Source: an uncultured Clostridia bacterium (GTDB lineage Bacteria > Bacillota > Clostridia > Oscillospirales > Acutalibacteraceae). Taken from it: a stretch of 64,000 bases of DNA. The position numbers were made by a program, and so were the translations under genes. Positions 23,819-33,034 of this stretch are shown here, piece by piece. The stretch lies in the NCBI GenBank assembly GCA_937892115.1, contig CALAUI010000024.1, positions 1-64,000 on the forward strand, written 5' to 3'. The notes beneath the pieces were generated by a model. It had not been told where the DNA came from and ran no database searches. It saw nothing but the letters and a program-made list of their open reading frames with translations. Numbering within the stretch: the stretch's first letter is position 1; each line of letters starts with the position of its first letter.

Positions 23819-24403
23819 TCAGTTTTTAAGCTCGTCAAGAGTCATCTCGTAGCAGGGCAGAAACTCATTGACAAAGATTTCCGCCTCGGGGAGTCCCAGT
23901 GCTTCAATTGATTTTGCCGTGCTTTCCCCTGCGAAAACAAATTCGCTGTTGCCCGCTTTCTTTTCTTCCATACACTTGATGAGCGCGCTGATTTTATCTG
24001 CCGCCTTTACGTATTTCCACAGCTCCTTATCCTCTTCGCGGGGCAGAAATGCGGAAACATAATCCTCCCTGAATTCCTCGGGAAGCATTTCAATCAGACT
24101 TTTGCAGGCGACGTCCTCAACGGTCTTATATGCATTGCGCACCTCGTCGTTATAATACTTGACGGGGGTGGGCATATCTCCCGTAAGCGTTTCGGGAGCG
24201 TCGTGATAAAGACCGAGAAATGCGGCTCTCTCGCTGTCAAGCTTCTTACCGAGACGGCGGTTGCCGATTACGGTAAGGGCATGGGCAATAACAGAAACCT
24301 CAAAGGAATGCTCGGCAAGGTTTTCGCTGTGTTCATTCCTCATAAGAGCCCAGCGGTTAATATATTTCATTCTTGATATCATCGCGTAAAAGCCGTTTTC
24401 CAT
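23819..24403 (-). CDS. HD-domain hydrolase, YfbR-type 5'-deoxynucleotidase
   Basis: A 194-residue cytoplasmic phosphohydrolase. The N-terminal MKYINRWALM block and NLAEHSFEVSVIAH give the first metal His. The HD pair is in LGLYHDAPE, and the last Asp in KAADKISAL. This order matches YfbR, which dephosphorylates dNMPs. The frame extends 8 codons upstream, but the ATG at 24403 has AGAGGTG six bases upstream and starts like other family members. It is alone and divergent from the histidine operon. Confidence 0.88.
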   Translation of the reverse strand: MENGFYAMISRMKYINRWALMRNEHSENLAEHSFEVSVIAHALTVIGNRRLGKKLDSERAAFLGLYHDAPETLTGDMPTPVKYYNDEVRNAYKTVEDVACKSLIEMLPEEFREDYVSAFLPREEDKELWKYVKAADKISALIKCMEEKKAGNSEFVFAGESTAKSIEALGLPEAEIFVNEFLPCYEMTLDELKN

Positions 24404-24547
24404 AATGGACACCTCTTTCTTTTGCACATTCTATCATATCCGATATAAAAATTCAACTTGAAAGGCGGGAAATATCGAAGAACGTGCGCTGAGAAATCTG
24501 CACATAATCGGGTAATATAAATGTATATAATATTACAAAAATAACAG

Positions 24548-24585
24548 TTGACTTTACTACACTAATGTGCTAATATGCTAACGTG
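24548..24585 (+). promoter_or_regulatory. Histidine operon promoter with three tandem 8-bp operator repeats
   Basis: The -35 TTGACT (24548-24553) and -10 TAATAT (24571-24576) are 17 nt apart. Three head-to-tail repeats, CTAATGTG (24562-24569), CTAATATG (24570-24577) and CTAACGTG (24578-24585), cover the spacer end, the -10 and the start-site region. The 8-bp periodicity of CTAA recalls TrpR binding to CTAG half-sites spaced by 8 bp. Binding by the adjacent TrpR-family protein would block the promoter. Confidence 0.7.
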
Positions 24586-24639
24586 TAAATGAAGGGTTGA
24601 CCGTTACACAGTCCGTCAGCCCCTTTCCGGAGGTATATT

Positions 24640-24930
24640 ATGCATATCAAATCAGAATCAACAGACCGGCTTTTTGAAGCTATCCTCGGTCTTGAAAATC
24701 TTGATGACTGCTACGATTTTTTTGAGGATTTATGCACGATAAAAGAAATCAAGGATATGTCACAGCGTCTTGATGCGGCAAAAATGCTCATAGACGGTAA
24801 AAGCTATCTTTCAATAGAATCCGAAATCGGCATCAGTACCGCCACCATCGGCAGAGTAAGCAAATGCGTCAACTACGGTACGGGCGGATACAAAAAAGCA
24901 ATAGAGAGGCAGAAAAATGATAATAAATGA
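24640..24930 (+). CDS. TrpR-family regulator of histidine biosynthesis (YerC/HisR-like)
   Basis: A 96-residue DNA-binding protein with the TrpR/YerC fold. An N-terminal helical dimerisation region precedes a helix-turn-helix at about residues 55-85 (DGKSYLSIESEIGISTATIGRVSKCV). It is the first gene of the histidine operon and overlaps hisZ by 14 bp. In Firmicutes, YerC-type TrpR homologues next to his genes have been proposed to repress them in response to histidine; here that is inferred from position and the tandem operator. Ribosome binding site CGGAGG. Confidence 0.88.
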   Translation: MHIKSESTDRLFEAILGLENLDDCYDFFEDLCTIKEIKDMSQRLDAAKMLIDGKSYLSIESEIGISTATIGRVSKCVNYGTGGYKKAIERQKNDNK

Positions 24931-26014
24931 TCTTGTAATCAGAGGGGACGAAAAGATTATATTTGCTCTTCGTAAGCTCTACGAATCCAGAGGATATTCC
25001 CAGTATAAGATGATTAAATTTGAGGAATACGACCTTTATGTAAGAAATAAGGATTTCCTTGCTTCGGAAAACATCATCACCTTTAACGATACAAACGGAA
25101 AGCTTATGGCTCTCAAGCCCGACGTCACGCTTTCCATCATCAAGAATTCAGGTGACACTCCCGAAGAAATAAATAAGGTTTACTATAATGAAAACGTTTA
25201 CCGTGTGGCAAAGAGCAGTCACACCTTCAAGGAAATAATGCAGGTCGGCCTTGAATGTCTGGGTGCGGTTGACGATTTCTGTATTTCGGAGGTACTCACC
25301 CTTGCGGCACAGAGTCTGAAGCTCATTTCCGATAACTGTGTGCTCAGCGTATCCGACCTCTCCGTGATCACGGATGTAATCGACAGGGCAACTGATTCAT
25401 CCTCGCTGCGCAAAAAGCTCATCGGTTTCATCGGCGACAAGAACCGTCATCAGCTTACCGCTCTGTGTGCGAAAGAGGGTATTGCCCCGGATATTACGGA
25501 AACTCTTGCCGCATTCACCACCCTTCACGGTTCACCCGACAGGATATTTGACGAACTGAACAAGCTCCTTCCGGAAAATGAAGAGGTAAAGCGGCTTGAA
25601 TCCATCATCCTTTCCCTTGACGAATCCCTGAGAAGCATAATTGATATTGATTTCTCCTTCGTGGGTGACGTCAATTACTATAACGGTATCGTCTTCAAGG
25701 GCTTTATCAGCGGCATTCCCACCGGTATCGTTTCCGGCGGTCAGTATGACAAGCTGATGAAGAAAATGGGCAGGAAGTCAAAGGCAATCGGCTTCGCGGT
25801 TTACCTTGACGAGCTGGAGCGTCTCATTGAAACCGAAAACGACTATGATGCGGATACGGTCATCCTTTATGACGATACCACGGATATCGCAATGCTCAAC
25901 AAGATGATCTCCGGTCTGACCTATTCGGGTTCGGGTGCGGCGGCATTCAGAAGGATTCCCGAAAAATTCAGATACAGACAGATAATGGATTTCACAAATA
26001 AGGAGGCAAAGTAA
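24917..26014 (+). CDS. hisZ: ATP phosphoribosyltransferase regulatory subunit HisZ
   Basis: A 365-residue paralogue of histidyl-tRNA synthetase lacking aminoacylation. It binds short-form HisG and confers histidine feedback. Class II synthetase-like motifs are visible: YDLYVRNKDF near the N-terminus, then MALKPDVTLSI, FKEIMQVGLECLG and a degenerate motif 3 region with ISGIPTGIVSGGQYDKLM. No anticodon-binding domain is present, as expected. Its presence matches the 212-residue HisG encoded directly after it. It ends one base before hisG. Confidence 0.93.
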   Translation: MIINDLVIRGDEKIIFALRKLYESRGYSQYKMIKFEEYDLYVRNKDFLASENIITFNDTNGKLMALKPDVTLSIIKNSGDTPEEINKVYYNENVYRVAKSSHTFKEIMQVGLECLGAVDDFCISEVLTLAAQSLKLISDNCVLSVSDLSVITDVIDRATDSSSLRKKLIGFIGDKNRHQLTALCAKEGIAPDITETLAAFTTLHGSPDRIFDELNKLLPENEEVKRLESIILSLDESLRSIIDIDFSFVGDVNYYNGIVFKGFISGIPTGIVSGGQYDKLMKKMGRKSKAIGFAVYLDELERLIETENDYDADTVILYDDTTDIAMLNKMISGLTYSGSGAAAFRRIPEKFRYRQIMDFTNKEAK

Positions 26015-26653
26015 ATGGAAATGCTTAATATTGCTTTGCCCAAGGGCAGACTCGGTGAAAAGGTTTACTCCATGTTTGAGGAGGCAGGTTTCGGCTGTCC
26101 CTCAATTCACGAAAAAAACCGTAAGCTGATATTTGAAAACGAAGAAAACGGCGTAAGATACTTCTGGGTAAAGCCCTCGGACGTAGCCATCTACGTTGAA
26201 AGAGGTGCCGCAGATATCGGCGTTGTGGGTAAAGATATCCTGCTTGAATACGAGCCCGACGTATATGAACTGCTGGACCTTGATATAGGCAAATGCAGAA
26301 TGGCGGTGGCAGGCCCCGGAAGCTTCAGGGATGACCGCAGAAAAACGCTGAAGGTAGCCACCAAATTCACGAATATCGCAGTCAATTACTATAATTCTCT
26401 CGGCAGAGACATAGATATCATTCACCTCAACGGTTCCATTGAGATTGCTCCCATCCTCGGTCTTTCCGACGTAATCGTGGATATAGTCGAAACGGGCGAG
26501 ACCCTTAAAGAGAACAATCTCGAGGTGCTTGAAACAATAGTACCAATCAGTGCAAGACTGATTGCAAATAAAGCAAATTACAGATTCAGAAGCGAAAGCA
26601 TAGAAAAGCTTACTGCTGAACTCTCGGAAAAGGCGGTAAAACAGAATGATTAA
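26015..26653 (+). CDS. hisG: ATP phosphoribosyltransferase, short form
   Basis: A 212-residue catalytic subunit that joins ATP and PRPP in the first step of histidine synthesis. The N-terminal IALPKGRLG, the GAADIGVVGKD stretch and the PRPP loop near NGSIEIAPILGLSDVIVDIVETG are present. It lacks the C-terminal allosteric domain of long HisG and so needs HisZ. Ribosome binding site AAGGAGG. It overlaps hisD by 8 bp. Confidence 0.97.
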   Translation: MEMLNIALPKGRLGEKVYSMFEEAGFGCPSIHEKNRKLIFENEENGVRYFWVKPSDVAIYVERGAADIGVVGKDILLEYEPDVYELLDLDIGKCRMAVAGPGSFRDDRRKTLKVATKFTNIAVNYYNSLGRDIDIIHLNGSIEIAPILGLSDVIVDIVETGETLKENNLEVLETIVPISARLIANKANYRFRSESIEKLTAELSEKAVKQND

Positions 26654-27923
26654 GATACTCAACGTAAATGAAGTAAACAAAGACGAAATTTTTGCCCGCA
26701 GTGTTTCCTCTGCAAACGTGGAAGACATAGTGACCGATATCATCGCGAACGTCAGGGCAAACGGCGACAAGGCAATTTTTGAGTATAATCTCAAATTTGA
26801 CAAAGCGGATATTGATACGCTTGCGGTAAGCGATGAAGAAATCAGAGAAGCATTTGAAAGTGTTTCTCCCGAATTTATTGAAATTCTCAGAAAAGCCGCC
26901 GCAAATATCCGCAAATTCCATGAAAGACAGGTCCGCAATTCCTTCATCATCAACGATGAAGAGGGCATCGTAATCGGTCAGAAGGTCATCCCCGTTGACA
27001 GAGCCGGTCTTTACGTTCCCGGCGGCACGGCAGCATATCCCTCAACCGTGCTTATGGATTCCATTCCCGCAAAGATTGCAGGCGTAAAAGAGGTCGTAAT
27101 GGTTACTCCTCCCGGCAGTAACGGCAAAATCAATCCCGTTATCCTTGCCGCAGCAAAAATTGCAGGCGTTGACAACATCTACAAGGTAGGCGGTGCGCAG
27201 GCAATAGCCGCCCTCGCATACGGAACGGAAAGCATACCCAAGGTTGACAAAATCGTAGGACCCGGAAATGCTTTTGTAGCGGAAGCTAAAAAGCAGGTTT
27301 TCGGCACCGTTTCCATTGATATGATTGCCGGCCCCAGTGAAATACTCATCATCGCAGACGGCAAGACTAATCCGAAATACGCCGCTGCAGACCTTCTTTC
27401 ACAGGCAGAGCACGACAAGATGGCAAGCGCTGTTCTTGTTACCGATTCTGCTGAGCTTGCCGTAAAGGTAAGTGAGGAACTTGAAAAGCAGATTCCTCAG
27501 CTGGAAAGAAGCGAAATCGCAAGAGCATCCATTGACAATAACGGCAAAATCATCGTTGCTCCCGACATTAAATCGGTAATTGAAATCGCAAACGAAATCG
27601 CTCCCGAGCATCTTGAACTCTGCCTTGACAACCCCTTTGATTATCTTGACTCCATCCGTCATGCCGGCTCAATCTTCATGGGCAGGAACTGTCCCGAAGC
27701 ACTCGGAGACTACTTTGCAGGTCCCAACCACACTCTTCCCACCAGCGGCACGGCGAAATTCTCAAGTCCCCTTTCCGTTGACGATTTCGTCAAGAAGACA
27801 CAGTATACCTACTACACAAAGGAAGCCCTTGACAAGGTTGCTTACGACATAGCATACTTTGCAAATCAGGAGGGTCTTACCGGCCACGCAAAGAGCGCAA
27901 TAATCAGAACAGAGGACAAATAA
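26646..27923 (+). CDS. hisD: Histidinol dehydrogenase
   Basis: A 425-residue zinc enzyme that oxidises histidinol to histidine with two NAD+. Landmarks are the VPGGTAAYPST loop, IDMIAGPSEILI, DLLSQAEHD with a zinc-binding Gln and His, GSIFMGRNCPEALGDYFAGPNHTLPT and the final GLTGHAKS His. Full length for the family. It overlaps hisG by 8 bp and ends directly before hisC. Confidence 0.98.
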   Translation: MIKILNVNEVNKDEIFARSVSSANVEDIVTDIIANVRANGDKAIFEYNLKFDKADIDTLAVSDEEIREAFESVSPEFIEILRKAAANIRKFHERQVRNSFIINDEEGIVIGQKVIPVDRAGLYVPGGTAAYPSTVLMDSIPAKIAGVKEVVMVTPPGSNGKINPVILAAAKIAGVDNIYKVGGAQAIAALAYGTESIPKVDKIVGPGNAFVAEAKKQVFGTVSIDMIAGPSEILIIADGKTNPKYAAADLLSQAEHDKMASAVLVTDSAELAVKVSEELEKQIPQLERSEIARASIDNNGKIIVAPDIKSVIEIANEIAPEHLELCLDNPFDYLDSIRHAGSIFMGRNCPEALGDYFAGPNHTLPTSGTAKFSSPLSVDDFVKKTQYTYYTKEALDKVAYDIAYFANQEGLTGHAKSAIIRTEDK

Positions 27924-28988
27924 ATGAGCAGATTTTTCAGCGAAAAATATTCTTCTCTTGTTCCCTACACACCGGGTGAACAGCCCAAGGATATGAAATA
28001 TATCAAACTCAACACCAATGAGTCACCCTTTCCTCCTTCGGAAAAAGCAATAAGCGCCGCTTCCGAAGCGATAAAGATTCTCAACCTTTATTCTGACCCC
28101 GAAAGCAGAATGCTGACGGAAAAGGTTGCGGCATACTACGGGCTTGACTATGAAAACGTGCTGATGACAAACGGCTCGGACGAAATCCTTTATTTCGCAT
28201 TTACCGCATTCTGCGATAAAAATACACCCGCCGTTTTTCCCGATATCACCTACGGATTTTATCCCGTTTATTCCGAATTTCTGAATATTCCATACAGAGA
28301 GATTCCTCTTAAAGAGGATTTCACAATAAATGTAAACGACTATCTCAATGCAAATGGTACGGTTTTCATTGCCAACCCCAATGCTCCTACCGGAGAAGCT
28401 CTTTTCGTCAACGATATACGCAGAATCGTTGAAGCAAACCCCGATAACGTGGTGGTAATAGACGAAGCATATATTGATTTCGGCGGTGAAAGCTGTGTTC
28501 CGCTCGTTAAGGAATACGACAATCTCCTTGTTACGCAGACGTTTTCAAAATCCCGCTCTCTTGCAGGTGCAAGACTCGGTATGGGTATGGCGTCAAAAGG
28601 ACTTATTCAGGATCTGAATACAGTCAAATATTCCGTAAACCCCTATAACGTCAACCGAATGACCTCGGCAGCCGGTTACGGTGCCATGTCCGATGACGAA
28701 TATACGAAGAAAAACTGCAGATATATTGAGGAATGCCGCGAATACACCTCGGCAAAGCTGAAAGAACTCGGCTTTGAAATGACGGATTCCAAGGCAAACT
28801 TCATCTTTGCTAAGCATCCCCGTGCGGACGGCAAAGAAATATATCTCAAGCTTAAGGAAAAAGGCATTCTCATCCGTCACTTTGACAAGGAAAGAATCTG
28901 TCAGTATAACAGAATCACCGTAGGTACAAGGGAACAGATGGATGCACTTATCAACGCCCTTACAGGCATATTGGAGGAACTGAAATGA
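27924..28988 (+). CDS. hisC: Histidinol-phosphate aminotransferase
   Basis: A 354-residue PLP enzyme, fold type I. The substrate-binding NTNESPFPPS is near the N-terminus, NPNAPTGE in the middle, VVIDEAYIDFGGES holds the PLP-contacting Asp and Tyr, and the Schiff-base Lys is in TFSKSRSLAGARLG. It is the seventh step of the pathway. The start follows hisD immediately, and the stop overlaps hisB by 4 bp. Confidence 0.96.
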   Translation: MSRFFSEKYSSLVPYTPGEQPKDMKYIKLNTNESPFPPSEKAISAASEAIKILNLYSDPESRMLTEKVAAYYGLDYENVLMTNGSDEILYFAFTAFCDKNTPAVFPDITYGFYPVYSEFLNIPYREIPLKEDFTINVNDYLNANGTVFIANPNAPTGEALFVNDIRRIVEANPDNVVVIDEAYIDFGGESCVPLVKEYDNLLVTQTFSKSRSLAGARLGMGMASKGLIQDLNTVKYSVNPYNVNRMTSAAGYGAMSDDEYTKKNCRYIEECREYTSAKLKELGFEMTDSKANFIFAKHPRADGKEIYLKLKEKGILIRHFDKERICQYNRITVGTREQMDALINALTGILEELK

Positions 28989-29572
28989 GAGCAGCTTCAA
29001 TAAACAGAAAAACAGCAGAAACGGATATTTCCCTTATTCTCGCCATTGACGGCAAGGGAGAAAGCAAAATCAACACGGGATGCGGTTTCCTTGACCACAT
29101 GCTCACCCTTTTTGCAAAGCACGGCAGATTTGACCTTGAGGTTACCTGCAAGGGCGACACGCAGGTTGACTTACACCACACAGCCGAGGATATCGGCATC
29201 TGCCTGGGTCAGGCATTTGAAACGGCTCTTGCAGACAAAAAGGGAATCATCCGCTACGGCGACATAATCCTTCCCATGGACGAAGCCCTCATCCTTGCCG
29301 CAGTTGATATTTCCGGCAGGTCGTATCTTGGATACGGTCTGGATATACCCACGGAAAAAATCGGTGAATTTGACAGCGAGCTTGTAGAGGAATTTTTCCT
29401 TGCATTTGTCAGAAATTTCCCCGTTTCACTTCACATAAAACAGCTTGAGGGTAAAAATTCACATCACATAGCAGAGGGTGCATTCAAAGCTGCTGCAAGA
29501 GCGCTTGCAAAGGCAACCGCCATTGACAAAGAATTTGCAGACGAAATTCCCTCAACGAAAGGGGTTATCTGA
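28985..29572 (+). CDS. hisB: Imidazoleglycerol-phosphate dehydratase, monofunctional
   Basis: A 195-residue Mn-dependent dehydratase. The duplicated histidine motifs are seen as GCGFLDHMLTLFAKH plus DLHHTAEDIGICLG in the first half, and KQLEGKNSHHIAEGAFKA in the second. It is not fused to a HAD histidinol-phosphatase domain, so the phosphatase step must be done by another protein. It overlaps hisC by 4 bp and hisH by 1 bp. Confidence 0.97.
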   Translation: MRAASINRKTAETDISLILAIDGKGESKINTGCGFLDHMLTLFAKHGRFDLEVTCKGDTQVDLHHTAEDIGICLGQAFETALADKKGIIRYGDIILPMDEALILAAVDISGRSYLGYGLDIPTEKIGEFDSELVEEFFLAFVRNFPVSLHIKQLEGKNSHHIAEGAFKAAARALAKATAIDKEFADEIPSTKGVI

Positions 29573-30198
29573 TGCTTGCCATTATTGACTACGGCGTAGG
29601 TAATCTGTTTTCGCTGAGCTGTTCACTCAAAGCAATAGGTGAGGAAAGCATTATCACGAGCGACCCCGGGGTTATCCGCAAAGCAGACAGAATCATTCTG
29701 CCGGGCGTCGGTGCTTTCGGCGATGCAGCAGAGAAGCTCAGAACCGGCGGTATGGCGGAGCTTGTAAAAGAGCAGGCCGCGGCAGGCAAGCCCCTTATGG
29801 GCATCTGCCTGGGTATGCAGCTGCTCCTTGACAAAAGCTTTGAATACGGTGAACATCCGGGACTGGGGCTTATTCCCGGTGAAATCAGACCTATTTCCGA
29901 CGTTATCCCCGAGGATTACAAAATCCCCCAGATCGGCTGGAATTACCTTAAATTCAACAAGCCCGAATGCCCGATTTTCAAATATATCAAAGAGGGAGAT
30001 TTCGTTTATTTCGTTCACTCCTTCTACGGTACGGATTGCTCCGAAAACACAGCCGCCGTGACCGAATACGGCGCACCGCTTACCGCAGTAGTATGGAAAG
30101 ACAACGTTTTCGGCTGTCAGTTCCATCCCGAAAAAAGCGGTGAGGTCGGTCTGAGCATTCTCAGAGCATTCTGCGAAACGGAGGGTCCCCGATGCTGA
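29572..30198 (+). CDS. hisH: Imidazole glycerol phosphate synthase, glutaminase subunit
   Basis: A 208-residue class I glutamine amidotransferase that channels ammonia to HisF. The nucleophile Cys is in MGICLGMQLL at about residue 84, and the His/Glu pair in CQFHPEKSG near 185. Its start shares the A of the hisB TGA (TGATG), and its end overlaps hisA by 7 bp, showing tight coupling. Confidence 0.97.
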   Translation: MLAIIDYGVGNLFSLSCSLKAIGEESIITSDPGVIRKADRIILPGVGAFGDAAEKLRTGGMAELVKEQAAAGKPLMGICLGMQLLLDKSFEYGEHPGLGLIPGEIRPISDVIPEDYKIPQIGWNYLKFNKPECPIFKYIKEGDFVYFVHSFYGTDCSENTAAVTEYGAPLTAVVWKDNVFGCQFHPEKSGEVGLSILRAFCETEGPRC

Positions 30199-30905
30199 TA
30201 TTTCCCGCAATAGACCTTGTTGACGGCAAGGCGGTACGCCTCTTTAAGGGCGACTACAATCAGATGACCGTTTACAGCGACAATCCTCCCGAAATCGCAG
30301 TTGATTTCAGAAATCAGGGTGCTTCCTGCATTCACATAGTTGACCTTGAGGGTGCAAAAAGCGGAGAAACACCCAACATTGAAACCGTTAAAAGAATAAT
30401 CTCCTCCGCAGGTCTTTTCAGTGAAATAGGCGGCGGTATCAGAAATATGGAAACCGTTGACAGATACATTGATGCCGGACTTGACCGTGTCATTCTCGGA
30501 ACGGCAGCGGTCAACGACGAGGATTTTCTGAAAAGAGCGGTAGATAAATACAAAGAAAAAATCGCGGTAGGCGTGGATATAAAAGACGGCTTCGTCGCGA
30601 TAAAGGGCTGGCTTGAGAAATCACGGTACGACGCATTCTCATTCTGTGAAAAAATGCAGAATACCGGGGTTTCCACTTTGATTTGCACCGATATTTCAAG
30701 AGACGGCGCGATGAAAGGCACAAATCTTGAGCTTTACAGACAGCTCAGCGAAAAATACTCAATGAATATTACCGCTTCCGGCGGCGTATCCTCACTTGAC
30801 GATGTTAAGGAGCTTCGCAAAATGGACATTTACGGAGCCATCATCGGTAAGGCATATTACACGGGAGCAATTTCAATCAGAGAGGCAGTGGAGGCGGCAA
30901 AATGA
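30192..30905 (+). CDS. hisA: ProFAR isomerase
   Basis: A 237-residue TIM barrel that isomerises ProFAR to PRFAR. The catalytic Asp is in FPAIDLVDGKAVRL, and the second in CTDISRDGAMKG; GGGIRN and ITASGGVSSLDD are the phosphate-binding loops. It overlaps hisH by 7 bp and hisF by 4 bp. Confidence 0.97.
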   Translation: MLIFPAIDLVDGKAVRLFKGDYNQMTVYSDNPPEIAVDFRNQGASCIHIVDLEGAKSGETPNIETVKRIISSAGLFSEIGGGIRNMETVDRYIDAGLDRVILGTAAVNDEDFLKRAVDKYKEKIAVGVDIKDGFVAIKGWLEKSRYDAFSFCEKMQNTGVSTLICTDISRDGAMKGTNLELYRQLSEKYSMNITASGGVSSLDDVKELRKMDIYGAIIGKAYYTGAISIREAVEAAK

Positions 30906-31660
30906 TTACAAAAAGAATAATCCCCTGCCTTGACGTTAAGGACGGCAGAGTTGTAAAGGGCGTAAATTTTGAGGGACTGAACGACGTTTCCTCCCCCGTG
31001 ACCCTTGCGGAATATTACTCAAGCTGCGGTGCGGACGAGCTTGTATTCTACGACATTACCGCTTCCTCGGACGGCAGAAAGCTTTTCACGGATATTCTGA
31101 CCGAAACGGCAAGCAAGGTCTTCATTCCCCTTACCGTAGGCGGAGGAATCAATACTATCGGTGATTTTGACCGCGTACTCAAATGCGGTGCGGATAAGGT
31201 CAGCGTCAATTCGGGTGCAATCAGAAATCCCTCTCTCATCCCCGAGGCGGCAAAGCTTTACGGTGACCAGTGTGTGGTCATTTCCGCAGACGTAAAAAGA
31301 GTCGACGGTGTTTTCCGCGTCTTTGCAAAGGGCGGCAGAGAAAACACGGGTATGGAAGCAATTGAGTGGATCAGGCGCTGTGTCGGTAACGGTGCGGGCG
31401 AGGTCGTGCTCAACAGCATTGACACGGACGGCGTGAAGAACGGCTTTGACCTTGAAATGCTTGATGCCGTATGCAACGCGGTCAGCGTACCCGTAATCGC
31501 ATCCGGCGGTGCGGGATGCACGGACGACTTTATAAAGCTCTTCAAGACACTGCCCAAGGTTGACGCAGGTCTTGCGGCTTCAATCTTTCACTTCGGCGAG
31601 GTCCGTATCGGCGACTTGAAGCAGGAGCTTAAAGCAAACGGTATACCCGTAAGAATATAG
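30902..31660 (+). CDS. hisF: Imidazole glycerol phosphate synthase, cyclase subunit
   Basis: A 252-residue TIM barrel forming IGP and AICAR. The catalytic Asp11 is in IPCLDVKDGRVVKGVNF, and the second Asp in LNSIDTDGVKNG. VGGGI and ASGGAG are the phosphate loops. It forms the synthase with HisH, encoded two genes upstream. Confidence 0.98.
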   Translation: MITKRIIPCLDVKDGRVVKGVNFEGLNDVSSPVTLAEYYSSCGADELVFYDITASSDGRKLFTDILTETASKVFIPLTVGGGINTIGDFDRVLKCGADKVSVNSGAIRNPSLIPEAAKLYGDQCVVISADVKRVDGVFRVFAKGGRENTGMEAIEWIRRCVGNGAGEVVLNSIDTDGVKNGFDLEMLDAVCNAVSVPVIASGGAGCTDDFIKLFKTLPKVDAGLAASIFHFGEVRIGDLKQELKANGIPVRI

Positions 31661-31669
31661 GAGTAAATT

Positions 31670-32329
31670 ATGATTAACATTGACGAACTTAAATTTGACG
31701 AAAAAAGTCTCATCCCCGCAATAGTGGTAAATGCTCAGACAAAGAAGGTGCTGACGCTTGCCTATATGAATAAGGAAACCCTGGGCATCTCCATGGAAAA
31801 GGGACTTACCTGCTTCTGGAGCCGTTCAAGACAGGAAATCTGGCTCAAGGGTGAAACAAGCGGAAACTATCAGCATATCGTATCCATTACCGCAGACTGT
31901 GACAAGGATGCGCTTGTGGTCGAGGTCATTCCCGACGGTCCCGCATGCCACAAGGGTACCGAATCCTGCTTTGAAAATCCTCTCTGGGAAAGCGATGAGC
32001 TCGGCTCATTCTCTCTTGAGGGACTCATGAATCTCATTGAAGGCAGAAAAACCGAGAAAAAAGAGGGCTCATACACAACCTATCTGTTTGAAAAGGGCAT
32101 TGATAAAATGCTCAAGAAAATCGGTGAAGAGTCCACAGAGGTAATTATCGCCGCAAAAGATAACGACAAAAAGGAGACCATCTACGAAATTGCCGACCTT
32201 ACCTATCACGTAATGGTTATGATGATCCAGATGGGCATTTCCCTTGATGATATTCAGAAGGAACTTGCCTCCCGTCACGTCATCGACAAAAAGGTAAAGC
32301 AGGAAAAGATGGCATCGGATAATCAGTAA
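31670..32329 (+). CDS. hisIE: Bifunctional phosphoribosyl-AMP cyclohydrolase / phosphoribosyl-ATP pyrophosphatase
   Basis: A 219-residue fusion performing steps 2 and 3. Residues 1-110 are the zinc- and Mg-dependent cyclohydrolase, with FWSRSRQEIWLKGETSGN, DCDKDALVVEV and the CHKGTESCF zinc cysteines. Residues about 120-205 are the MazG-like pyrophosphatase with KKIGEESTEVIIAAK. This order and fusion are common. Ribosome binding site AGGAG. The stop codon overlaps the next start (TAATG). Confidence 0.97.
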   Translation: MINIDELKFDEKSLIPAIVVNAQTKKVLTLAYMNKETLGISMEKGLTCFWSRSRQEIWLKGETSGNYQHIVSITADCDKDALVVEVIPDGPACHKGTESCFENPLWESDELGSFSLEGLMNLIEGRKTEKKEGSYTTYLFEKGIDKMLKKIGEESTEVIIAAKDNDKKETIYEIADLTYHVMVMMIQMGISLDDIQKELASRHVIDKKVKQEKMASDNQ

Positions 32330-33021
32330 TGAGAATCATTGCTCACAGAAGCGGTCCCTCGGTTTTGCCCGAGCAGACCGTTGACTCCGCAAAGCTTGCT
32401 CTTGAAAACGGTGCGGATATGGTGGAAATTGACCTGCGTTTTACAAAGGATAAAAAAATCGCCGTCAGCCACGACGAAAATCTGCAGCGTCTGTTTTCAA
32501 GGGACATAAACCTTTCTGAGCTGACCCTTGATGAATATAAAAGCTTAAAAAGAAGCGACTGTGATTACTGCGGCCACTCCTTTGAGGATTATATTTCGGC
32601 AGGTATCGCTCCCCTTTTGCTTCACATCAAAGAGGGCGGAGAAAACATACCGGGCATCATCGGATATATCGCTTCAAAGGGATATACGGATAAGGTGGTG
32701 CTGGGCGTTCATTCTCCCGAAGACGTTAAAGCCGTAAAGCAGACCGATGCCCGCATTCCCGTTCTTGCATTTATGAAAAATAAGGAAATGATGCAGGGAT
32801 GTATTGATGAGGGCGCGGAATATATCCGTCTGTGGCAGAAATGGACAGACAGGGAATCAATCGATTTCATTCACGCAAAGGGCAGAGAGGTCTGGATAAT
32901 GGTCGGTCACTGTGACGGCCTTGAAGCGGGTGAAACCACAAAGGAATTTCTTGACTTCTGCAATGACGCGGGAGTTGAGGGGATTCTGATAAACAACGTG
33001 CTCAACTACACCGTGGATTAG
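32329..33021 (+). CDS. GDPD-fold phosphodiesterase at the end of the histidine operon
   Basis: A 230-residue glycerophosphodiester phosphodiesterase family protein. The catalytic set is present: IAHRSG (His and Arg), the metal pair in VEIDLRF, and His in VSHDENLQRLF. C-terminal GVEGILIN matches the usual barrel end. No signal peptide, so it acts in the cytoplasm. Its ATG shares a base with the hisIE stop and has almost no ribosome binding site, which implies translation coupled to HisIE. The operon lacks a histidinol-phosphate phosphatase, so a role in that step is conceivable, though GDPD proteins are not known to perform it. Confidence 0.85.
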   Translation: MRIIAHRSGPSVLPEQTVDSAKLALENGADMVEIDLRFTKDKKIAVSHDENLQRLFSRDINLSELTLDEYKSLKRSDCDYCGHSFEDYISAGIAPLLLHIKEGGENIPGIIGYIASKGYTDKVVLGVHSPEDVKAVKQTDARIPVLAFMKNKEMMQGCIDEGAEYIRLWQKWTDRESIDFIHAKGREVWIMVGHCDGLEAGETTKEFLDFCNDAGVEGILINNVLNYTVD

Positions 33022-33034
33022 AATAAATCATCGG

